Assembly (NCBI GenBank): GCA_031316115.1
Contig: JALDRC010000001.1
Location: 514,626 to 578,625 of the forward strand
Source of the DNA: Nitrososphaeraceae archaeon
Lineage (GTDB): Archaea; Thermoproteota; Nitrososphaeria; Nitrososphaerales; Nitrososphaeraceae
Length of the DNA stretch: 64,000 bases
Direction of reading: 5' to 3'
Below the pieces are notes generated by a model. It saw only the letters and a program-made list of their open reading frames with translations, did no database searches and was not told the DNA's origin. Each line of letters begins with the position of its first letter. Position 1 is the first letter of the stretch. The translations under genes were made by a program, and so were the position numbers. Positions 1 to 8,441 of the stretch are shown in pieces.

Positions 1-2
1 GA

Positions 3-545
3 AGTGGAAGTGAAGAACATCCAACTCAAGCAATGTTAGACCTATATACAATATTGAAAGAGAAGGGTAGAATTAATAATTTGACTATTGGGATAGTAGG
101 AGATTTAAAGTATGGAAGAACAATTTACTCACTTTTATATGGTTTGAAAAATTATCAAGTAGACATCTATCTAATTTCACCTCCTACGTTGAGTGTTCGA
201 AGTGAATCAATTTATGAAATTCGTAACAAAATAAACATAAAACAAGAGAATTATTTAGATGAGGTCATCAAAAAGTTAGATGTATTATATGTCACGAGAA
301 TTCAGAAGGAACGGTTTCCAGATACCCAAGAGTATGAAAAAGTAAAGGGAACGTATAAAATTGACGATAAAATCTTAGAGAATACAAAGACTGATTTATC
401 AATCATGCATCCATTGCCCAGATTGGATGAAATATCACATTTAGTAGATAATTCTCCAAAGGCTATCTATTTCAAACAAGCCGCATATGGCAAAGAATTA
501 AGAGCTGCGTTGTTAACTGTAATTTTAAATGAGTGTCCTTTTTAG
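3..545 (+). CDS. pyrB: Aspartate carbamoyltransferase catalytic subunit, C-terminal part (truncated by window start)
   Basis: Frame is open from base 3 (SGSEEHPTQAMLDLYT); HPTQ..LDLYTI, DLKYGRT, HPLPR.DEI motifs of ATCase. Confidence 0.93.
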   Translation, partial: SGSEEHPTQAMLDLYTILKEKGRINNLTIGIVGDLKYGRTIYSLLYGLKNYQVDIYLISPPTLSVRSESIYEIRNKINIKQENYLDEVIKKLDVLYVTRIQKERFPDTQEYEKVKGTYKIDDKILENTKTDLSIMHPLPRLDEISHLVDNSPKAIYFKQAAYGKELRAALLTVILNECPF

Positions 546-617
546 GAGATTTGTATTAATTCTTGTATAAAAAAAATTAGTAGATCTCTTAAAAATTTAG
601 GGATTCGAAGTTACATA

Positions 618-3314
618 TTAACCAGAAACACAACTACTAAATCCACATTCTATACAGATATTGCAGCCTTCTGTAATTATAAGTTTGGATTTACAAGATG
701 GGCATATTTCACATTCTTCGATTTGTATAGTTTTTTGTAATAATTCGTTACTCTTGTGAAAATTTGAAGTGATCAAATCGTCTTGTTCTTCGGAATTCAA
801 TACTTTGAATAATTTACCAATATGCTGAACTATATAAGGTTCATTTATATTAGAAATAATATATTCAGTAACATAATCACTAGGTTTTACAATAAAGGAT
901 TTTTCTAATGTATTGTTTCCTGTAATATGTAAAACTTGTTCATGTCTTGATCCATCCCTATAAACCGTAACGCCTTTTAAACCTAATTCATGAGAGAGTA
1001 AATATGCAGATTTTACATCTTCGACTGTAACATCTCCTGGCATATTTATCGTTTTTGCAATCGCATTACTAATCCATTTCTGCCATATAGATTGAGCCAT
1101 AATGTGATCTGTCCAATGTATATCTATTGCCGTTGTAAAAATTGATTGTATAAACTGTGGAATTTCTCTGATGCCACGAACAGAACCATAGTTATTTGCT
1201 ATTTTCGTTAGAATTTCATCATTATAGAGACCATTTTCCTTTAATACATTTTCAAAGATTTTATTTGTATAAAAAAATCTACCGACAGTAACACGTTTTT
1301 CAAAAACTAATGCGAAAACTGGTTCAACACCATTAGAACAGTCGGCTATCATAGAAAGGGTTCCTGTTGGAGCAATAGTGGTAGTCCAAGAATTTCGAAT
1401 CCCGAATTTTTGTATTTTTCCGATTAAAGAATCCCAGTCATAGAAATGATTTTCCTTCGGTACTTCATAATAGCCAGCAACTGGGATTTTTCCATGGATA
1501 TATTCAGTTTCTTGAAATAAGGAAAACGGACCTCTAGATTTTGCAATAGCAACACTTTCCTCCATGCTATAATAACTCAATGTCTCCGAAAGTTTATTCA
1601 TAAATTCATAGCCTTCTTTAGAGGCATATGGAATTTTTAACAAAAATAGTAGATCTGCAATTCCCATTATTCCTAATCCTATTCGCCTTGTGAGCTTTGT
1701 ATTATATTCGATCTCTTTTACTGGATACTTGTTTAGATCTATTACATTATCAAGAAATCTTGATGCTAATCGTATAGTTTGTTCGTATCTATGCCAATCG
1801 AATTCAAACATCCCATCTGCTTTTCTTTTAACAAAATTTGCTAGATTTATTGAACCAAGATTACATGATTCGTATGGATATAATGATTGTTCTCCACAGG
1901 GATTTGTAGCTCTTAATGGTCCATTCTTAGCTTTTATGCACGGATTATACTTATTTACATTATCCAAGAATATCACACCTGGTTCGGCACTTTTCCATGC
2001 GCTATGAGATATGAGATCCATTAATTGATGGGAATCAATATGTTTTATAGGTTCTTGAGTCCTTGGATTTTTAAGGGTATATTTTGTACTATTTTTATTT
2101 ATCAACGAGTTCCAAAAATCATCCCATAACCCTACACTTACGTTAAAGTTTTCGAATACTCCTGGTTTTGTTTTTGCAGTTATGAATTTTTCAATATCAG
2201 GATGCCATGCTTCTAATATACCCATATTAGCTCCTCTTCTTTTACCTCCCTGTTTTACTACATCAGTAATCGTATCAATAATTCTCATAAATGATGCTGG
2301 ACCGGATGCTACACCCGAGGTAGATGCCACTATATCACCCTCAGGTCTCAAATCAGAATAATTGATTCCTACTCCACCTCCTGATTTGAAAATCATGGCT
2401 GCATCTGATGATGTTTTCATGATCATCTCCATATCATCAGGCATATCCAAAACAAAACATGCCGAAAGTTGTCCCAGTCTTGCTCCAGAATTCATTAAAG
2501 TTGGTGTATTGGGAAGAAAATCTTTTGAAACCATCAGTTCAAAATATTCTCTAATTTTTTCCTCGTATGAAACAAATTTACCTTGCACAATTAATTTCAA
2601 TAGTTCCTTGAATGGTACTTTCATTTGTCCTTTTATTGCTAGTTCTATGTACAACCTTACCAGAGATTCAAAGTGATATTTGTTGAGATAGTAATCGCCA
2701 ATTTTTAATTTTAGATCGAATTCATTGATTTTATCGTAGTATTTTTCAGCCTCTTGAACATTTTGATTGTATCCACCTGCCAAAGTGAAGAGAAAAGGAT
2801 CATGAAGAATATCTGATATTGAAACAAGTATTGCCACTCGCTCGAACATTTCTTTTGGACCTTCAATAATATCATTATTGTCATCACGTAAAAGATAACG
2901 AGAAGATAAAACACGTAGTGAATTTATATCAAAAGACTTGTCAACTTCATCTAAATCTTTTTTATTAAGGATTTTTATTTTATCCTCTCTAATTTTTCGC
3001 CTTTCATGTCTGTATAATATATAGGATTTAGCAGTATCTGCCAAACCATCTTCTATAAGAATTGACTCTACTATATCTTGTACATCTTCAACACTTGGTA
3101 TCAATAACTTATCAAAAGAATTTCGAGTAATTTTTTCCAAGACTTTTTGGGTTAAAGTCTCTGCTAATTGAAAATCTGGTTTTCCAGTTGCAATTAATGC
3201 CTTGTAAATAGCATGTGAAATTTTTGATTCATCAAAGTTAACAACTCTGCCATCTCTCTTTTTTATTTGAAAAATAGATTTATTTCTAGATTTATCTATT
3301 TCTGTTACTCCCAT
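618..3314 (-). CDS. nrdJ: Adenosylcobalamin-dependent (class II) ribonucleoside-diphosphate reductase
   Basis: N-terminal ATP-cone (KKRDGRVVNFDESKI), NPCGEQ active-site motif, APTGTLSMIA, C-terminal CxxC zinc ribbon. Confidence 0.93.
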   Translation of the reverse strand: MGVTEIDKSRNKSIFQIKKRDGRVVNFDESKISHAIYKALIATGKPDFQLAETLTQKVLEKITRNSFDKLLIPSVEDVQDIVESILIEDGLADTAKSYILYRHERRKIREDKIKILNKKDLDEVDKSFDINSLRVLSSRYLLRDDNNDIIEGPKEMFERVAILVSISDILHDPFLFTLAGGYNQNVQEAEKYYDKINEFDLKLKIGDYYLNKYHFESLVRLYIELAIKGQMKVPFKELLKLIVQGKFVSYEEKIREYFELMVSKDFLPNTPTLMNSGARLGQLSACFVLDMPDDMEMIMKTSSDAAMIFKSGGGVGINYSDLRPEGDIVASTSGVASGPASFMRIIDTITDVVKQGGKRRGANMGILEAWHPDIEKFITAKTKPGVFENFNVSVGLWDDFWNSLINKNSTKYTLKNPRTQEPIKHIDSHQLMDLISHSAWKSAEPGVIFLDNVNKYNPCIKAKNGPLRATNPCGEQSLYPYESCNLGSINLANFVKRKADGMFEFDWHRYEQTIRLASRFLDNVIDLNKYPVKEIEYNTKLTRRIGLGIMGIADLLFLLKIPYASKEGYEFMNKLSETLSYYSMEESVAIAKSRGPFSLFQETEYIHGKIPVAGYYEVPKENHFYDWDSLIGKIQKFGIRNSWTTTIAPTGTLSMIADCSNGVEPVFALVFEKRVTVGRFFYTNKIFENVLKENGLYNDEILTKIANNYGSVRGIREIPQFIQSIFTTAIDIHWTDHIMAQSIWQKWISNAIAKTINMPGDVTVEDVKSAYLLSHELGLKGVTVYRDGSRHEQVLHITGNNTLEKSFIVKPSDYVTEYIISNINEPYIVQHIGKLFKVLNSEEQDDLITSNFHKSNELLQKTIQIEECEICPSCKSKLIITEGCNICIECGFSSCVSG

Positions 3315-3489
3315 ACAACAACTCGCCTTTCAATTTTTAAAAATCTTTGTTATTTATAAAAATTTTGATTTAAAGTATTTTGATAAAAATACTAGTTTTT
3401 TTATTCAGAGAATGCTTATAAGTATCTCTTACAGCGGATTTTGATGTTTTAAACTGAGTTTATATTATATGATAGCTTTTTCTCATAAA

Positions 3490-5628
3490 CTATGTATATA
3501 AGATAGAGATTTTTTGAGAACCGCAACTCTGACAAATTTTCATTTCCGCCTTCTCTGATCTCGCTCCACAAGTGGTGCATAGGGATAACGTACTACGTAA
3601 ATGAACAAAAGGGAAGTTGAGAGAAAATTCAATGACCTTTGTAACATCGTTCTCGGAAGTGATATCATTGATATCTAGATCAATAGATAGATTGCCTTGT
3701 AAAATATCTGCTACGGTAGAATAATGATCTAGTAATAGGTCCATAGAGAAATTATTAGAGATAATATCAGTTCCTTTAATTTGAAAACCTTCTGAATAAT
3801 TTTCACCTTCGATATTAGCATGGTTATCAGATATAGTAACTGATTTACCATATTTTTCATCGTCTAAGTTTTTGAATCTAGTTGAACTTTCATCTTTTAA
3901 TATGGTTACGCCGATTCTAGAATCTGGTATTCCTTTAGTTTGTTCTTTTATTATATCGCTAGCAGTTTGGATAACTTTACATAGGATATTGTTTCCCTCC
4001 TTTCCAACGTTATAACCTAAAATATTATAAATGGACTCGTTAATACCCACTAAATTTATTAAAGTAAACATCTGACCAGTTTCAAGATTAGAAGTATTTT
4101 TTGAAATGAGCGGAATGTTTCCTTTCTGTATACTGTTGGAAATAATATTTTTACGCTGAATAATGATAGATAATAATGGTTTAAGTAGTAATGCTAGTTT
4201 TGCTCTAAAATATGTTTCATCATTATTTGATTGATAAGCTATACGTGGAAGATTTATTGAAAGAGACTGAAGTGTAATCATGGGAGAATCATTTGTAGAA
4301 AAAGATTTAGCAAGACCATATCTACCTCTTATTTTATTTTGAGAAAACGAGATTATTCCACCCAGTCTAGAAATTTTTGAAGCTTGATCAATATATTGAT
4401 AGATTTTGTTTTTGTTGTTGTATGTAATCGATAAACCAATATTAGGAATTGGAGTATTTTCTACATACCTTTTGTAACCTGATAGGATACCATCTATTAT
4501 ATGAGAATCAATCTCTTCAATAATGATAGGGAACGTAATAAATGGGGAAGATGTTCCAAAAGTAGAAATTGAAGAAGATAGAAATAGTAATTTGTAAACT
4601 CTATTTTCCAGGCTGTTATCTGATGTTAGATTTTTTTCAAGGTATTTAGGTAAACCTTCTAGAACTATTTCCCTAGATACTTCTCGGCTCAAAAGAGAAA
4701 GAAGCAAAATTATGGATGCATCGGAGGTTTGTTCATATAACACATTTAATCGAGACGTACCTAGGTATTTTCCCTTAATCTCAGTAATATTTTTTATGAG
4801 AGAATTTATATTTGCAAAAATAGTGTCAGGTAATAAATTCCAAAACCCACTATTCCCTATATTGATTTCACCCATCAAGTGCATATCAACGATATCTTTT
4901 GGAAGGATATTGTTAAGAAGATACTCTGTGAAAATAGAAGAAGATGTTTTCATAAATAGATCAGGAATTTCTATATGAGAGAAATTCATTTCTTCCATTA
5001 TGTTAATTAAATCTATCGGAGGTAATCCTAAACGTGCAAGTTTATTCCTGTATTCATCATATCCATGTTCCACTAATACAGAATTTGTAGTTTCTCTAAT
5101 CAGAGACGAGGTTAGATATGATGTTTGAATCTTGTATATCTTATTTTCTACTTCTTCAGTTATTTTATTCGCGAGCTCTAGAGGCATATTTGCTTCTCGG
5201 ACTAACGACTGAATTATTTTATTTGAATCAAATTCTTCTATAGATGGTTTTGTTGTTCTAACATATAATTTCCCACTTTCTATTATCGATCGTTCTTCTA
5301 TCTGACGCGCAAGACTTAAAACTAATTTTCCTAGATTAGTTATAGTATACCGTCTTTCGGCTTTGTTAAGAGATACTAATGATTGTCGAAGTAATTTTCT
5401 TAAATGATAGGCGAATTTCCCAGATTCCTTTTTCGACTTGAAGCCGGCTAAGGATTTTAATTCAGAGTAAGTTAATGGACCTTTAGAATTCAAGATTCTC
5501 AGAATATCGATACGATTAGGACTGGCCATTACAGAAAATATCATCCTGACACGTCGCGAAGCAGATTCTAAAATTCCACCACGTTTTGAACTAGTCCTAT
5601 TGGAAGTTTGATATTGTACTCGCTCCAT
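3490..5628 (-). CDS. Winged-helix (ArsR-like HTH) + ATP-cone + degenerate anaerobic-RNR(NrdD)-like protein with C-terminal zinc ribbon; putative RNR regulator
   Basis: MASPNRIDILRILNSKGPLTYSELK HTH; RTTKPSIEEFDSNKIIQSLVREA ATP-cone; NrdD-like LPKDIVDMHLMGEINIGNSGFWNLLPDTIF; C-terminal CTTCGA..CQSCGS; no glycyl-radical RVxGY motif. Confidence 0.75.
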   Translation of the reverse strand: MERVQYQTSNRTSSKRGGILESASRRVRMIFSVMASPNRIDILRILNSKGPLTYSELKSLAGFKSKKESGKFAYHLRKLLRQSLVSLNKAERRYTITNLGKLVLSLARQIEERSIIESGKLYVRTTKPSIEEFDSNKIIQSLVREANMPLELANKITEEVENKIYKIQTSYLTSSLIRETTNSVLVEHGYDEYRNKLARLGLPPIDLINIMEEMNFSHIEIPDLFMKTSSSIFTEYLLNNILPKDIVDMHLMGEINIGNSGFWNLLPDTIFANINSLIKNITEIKGKYLGTSRLNVLYEQTSDASIILLLSLLSREVSREIVLEGLPKYLEKNLTSDNSLENRVYKLLFLSSSISTFGTSSPFITFPIIIEEIDSHIIDGILSGYKRYVENTPIPNIGLSITYNNKNKIYQYIDQASKISRLGGIISFSQNKIRGRYGLAKSFSTNDSPMITLQSLSINLPRIAYQSNNDETYFRAKLALLLKPLLSIIIQRKNIISNSIQKGNIPLISKNTSNLETGQMFTLINLVGINESIYNILGYNVGKEGNNILCKVIQTASDIIKEQTKGIPDSRIGVTILKDESSTRFKNLDDEKYGKSVTISDNHANIEGENYSEGFQIKGTDIISNNFSMDLLLDHYSTVADILQGNLSIDLDINDITSENDVTKVIEFSLNFPFVHLRSTLSLCTTCGARSEKAEMKICQSCGSQKISILYT

Positions 5629-5750
5629 TGCACCCGTTATAATGAACAGGTAATTAAAACTACTTTGTAAAGTTTTTTTTACAAAGAATATAATCGATAT
5701 CTATTGATAGTTAAAGAAAGATATTTTTCTGATTAAATAATGTGTTTCAT

Positions 5751-6353
5751 TTAAATCAAAATAGGTTTTCTTTCAGAAATTTCATAATTTGAAAGCTCTT
5801 TTTTGCTATCGTCAATAATAGGTACTGCAGGAAGCCTAACCCTAGTTTGATCCTCAATCAATGTCTGCACATCATTAAGAATCGTTAATGCATCGGAATC
5901 TATCTGAAAACTTATTGGTTTACTGCTCGTTTTGATATTTGTATCGATCAATACATCACTAGTGAGGGAACTCATTTCGGCACATATCCTCTTTGTTTCT
6001 GGAACAGTATTAGAAATTTCTGTTTTTACTTCTTTAATTATATCAATCATTGGATTTAATATATACAACAGATGAGCAAATTCTGATATAGTAGAAAATC
6101 TAATCGCGATAATTTCTAAGGCAAGAGATAACTTTCGTATTGTATCTTTTATCTTTCTTATATGAACTAATTCTTGTGCAATTACCTTTGCTTTATCTTT
6201 ACCTCCATTTTTTAGGTTTAATGCTACTTTTATCGTTAATTCTTTATCATGTGTAGAAAATTTATTATCAAGTATCCTCAGTTTAGCTAGCTGAGATTGA
6301 ACTATCTTGCTTCCGTTGCTAAGTCTGGTTTCGAGTTCTGGATACTTTTCCAC
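5751..6353 (-). CDS. CdvB-like ESCRT-III (Snf7-domain) cell-division protein
   Basis: Helical basic/acidic Snf7-type organisation; C-terminal RLPAVPII resembles a MIM2 motif. Confidence 0.75.
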   Translation of the reverse strand: MEKYPELETRLSNGSKIVQSQLAKLRILDNKFSTHDKELTIKVALNLKNGGKDKAKVIAQELVHIRKIKDTIRKLSLALEIIAIRFSTISEFAHLLYILNPMIDIIKEVKTEISNTVPETKRICAEMSSLTSDVLIDTNIKTSSKPISFQIDSDALTILNDVQTLIEDQTRVRLPAVPIIDDSKKELSNYEISERKPILI

Positions 6354-6462
6354 AACACCTTTTTGATTTTTATCATGTTAAGCATAATGTTAACCAATAT
6401 AGACAATTCAATAGAATAAAGATTTACAAATTAACTAAATCACAAACTATTCACAAAGAAAT

Positions 6463-6849
6463 CTAAAGTTTGTGAAGTAAAAGGCCATGTCTTTCATCAA
6501 ATCCTATCACTTGTACCTTTGAACCTATAGGCAACTCCGATGGGAATTTAATGCCTGGAAGAAATCCAGAAACTCTAAGCGGAACTTCGTCCAAGGTAAA
6601 AACCACCCAAGCATAACTTTCAACGTCATCAAATCCTTCTGGAGGGACCGTATGGATTGTAAACGTATTCACCTTGCCAATCCCCATATATTCTACCAGA
6701 TTGAATTTGTCTCCTTGACATTTAGGGCAGTATATTGTAGTTTCTAACATTATAGATTTACAGTTTTTGCATTCTCTGGCAAGAATATTCGATTTTCTTG
6801 CCGCGGAGATAAATTTTTCCCTTAATCCAAGATGTAGAAATTCGCTCAA
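6463..6849 (-). CDS. DUF35-type Zn-ribbon/OB-fold acyl-CoA-associated protein
   Basis: CKNCKSIMLETTIYCPKCQ rubredoxin-like ribbon followed by OB fold; directly downstream of thiolase gene. Confidence 0.85.
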   Translation of the reverse strand: MSEFLHLGLREKFISAARKSNILARECKNCKSIMLETTIYCPKCQGDKFNLVEYMGIGKVNTFTIHTVPPEGFDDVESYAWVVFTLDEVPLRVSGFLPGIKFPSELPIGSKVQVIGFDERHGLLLHKL

Positions 6850-6854
6850 TTTGT

Positions 6855-8012
6855 TTACTCAACTTTTTTAAAGAGATGAACTGCAGCGCTGGCACCAGTT
6901 GCACCAAAATTATGAGTCAAAGCTATTTTCGCATCGTTAATGGTTCTTTCTCCTGCCTTTCCAGTTAGTTGATCATATACTTCAGCTACCTGTCCTATTC
7001 CTGTCGCACCTATAGGATGACCCTTGGACTTTAGCCCACCTGATGGATTAATTGGAATTCTCCCTTTTCTGGAAGTAGCACCTTCTCGGATCTCTTTCGC
7101 TGCTTTGCCTTTTGGGAAAAAACCTAGATCTTCTACATCTATGATTTCCGCAATAGTAAAACAGTCATGAACTTCTGCAAAATCTACATCCTCAGGAGTA
7201 ATACCTGCCATTTTGTACGCCTGCTTTGCTGCTATAACCGTACTTGGGATAGTAGAAATATCCTCTCTTCCTTGTACGGAAGCAGGGGAGCCTCCACGTC
7301 CTGAGCCTATAACCTCAATGTATGGTCTGTTACTTTTTTTTGCAAATTCTTCATTACAAAGTATAACTGCAGAAGCACCATCTGAAAATGGACAACAATC
7401 CAACAGTTTCAGTGGTGAAGCTACAACAGGGGAATTTATTACGTCTTGGATTGTAATCCTTTTTCGCATGTGAGCTTTGGGATTTAATAATCCATTATCA
7501 TGATTTTTGACTGCCACATATGCTAAATCTTCTTCATCTGCTTTATATTTAGTCATATAATATCGAGCAATAGATGCAAATAAACCAGGAAAGGATGCAC
7601 CATTTCCTCCTTCATAGAAGAAATCAGAGCAATAAGAAAATAGCGTAGTACTTTGTGCAGTACCAGTATGAGTCACTTTCTCGACACCTACTGCAAGTAC
7701 GCAATCATAGAATCCTGCGGCTACATTAGCATATGCTTCTCTAAACATCACAGAACCTGAACCACATGCGGATTCAATAGTTAAGCCTGGTACATGAGAT
7801 ATACCAAGATTACTCATAATTACAGGTGCCATATGCACTTGTTTATCAGCTATACCAAATACATTCGAAATATACCCTGCGCCTATATCTTTTGGAGATA
7901 TACCAGCTGATTTTATTGCTTCGACCGATGCAGTCAATGCGATTTCTATTATATCCTCTTTTAACTTACCGTAATTTGTACTGCCTGCACCTAAAACACA
8001 GACCTTATTCAC
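6855..8012 (-). CDS. Thiolase-domain protein (acetyl-CoA acetyltransferase family)
   Basis: ESACGSGSVMFREAY, EVHDCFTIAEI, NPSGGLKSKGHPIGATGIGQ motifs. Confidence 0.9.
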   Translation of the reverse strand: MNKVCVLGAGSTNYGKLKEDIIEIALTASVEAIKSAGISPKDIGAGYISNVFGIADKQVHMAPVIMSNLGISHVPGLTIESACGSGSVMFREAYANVAAGFYDCVLAVGVEKVTHTGTAQSTTLFSYCSDFFYEGGNGASFPGLFASIARYYMTKYKADEEDLAYVAVKNHDNGLLNPKAHMRKRITIQDVINSPVVASPLKLLDCCPFSDGASAVILCNEEFAKKSNRPYIEVIGSGRGGSPASVQGREDISTIPSTVIAAKQAYKMAGITPEDVDFAEVHDCFTIAEIIDVEDLGFFPKGKAAKEIREGATSRKGRIPINPSGGLKSKGHPIGATGIGQVAEVYDQLTGKAGERTINDAKIALTHNFGATGASAAVHLFKKVE

Positions 8013-8164
8013 TTTAATAAATTATTTTTTGTATTATAAAAATGTTCGACAGCAATGAGCTTGAGGAGTAATATTCGTTACTGATTTTAATGATGAATAA
8101 TAGAATTAAAGATACTTTTGAGATTCATCTTTAGGTTTTTATATCTGAATCTAAATTGAATATC

Positions 8165-8266
8165 ATGACAAAGGAAAATAATAAAACCCATGCATATTCT
8201 GAAAAGCGTCATAATAGTAAAAAATTCGCCAAAATAGAAAGACGTATTAGAAAAAAACCAAGATAA
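8165..8266 (+). CDS. Small very basic ORF (33 aa) MTKENNKTHAYSEKRHNSKKFAKIERRIRKKPR
   Basis: Not in supplied ORF list; ATG..TAA, strongly basic composition; divergent from the thiolase gene. Confidence 0.35.
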   Translation: MTKENNKTHAYSEKRHNSKKFAKIERRIRKKPR

Positions 8267-8321
8267 TTATATCGTTGGTAATTATTTACTCAAGCTTTAT
8301 AACTAATTTTTAACAAATATA

Positions 8322-8441
8322 ATGGTGATGGGGACGGATCTAAATAAAAAGAAAAAGGCAACTAAAAAAGGTATTTTACTGACTATTATTATTGTAGCTG
8401 CAGTTGTCTTAAGTAGCTTCTTAATATATTTCATACCGTAA
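8322..8441 (+). CDS. Small single-pass membrane peptide (39 aa) MVMGTDLNKKKKATKKGILLTIIIVAAVVLSSFLIYFIP
   Basis: Not in supplied ORF list; positively charged N-terminus followed by one about 20-residue TM helix. Confidence 0.5.
   Translation: MVMGTDLNKKKKATKKGILLTIIIVAAVVLSSFLIYFIP

Noticed and set aside
1690-2676. ORFs 1690-2007 and 2362-2676 on + strand
   Set aside because: Antisense shadows of the well-supported nrdJ gene; no recognisable domains
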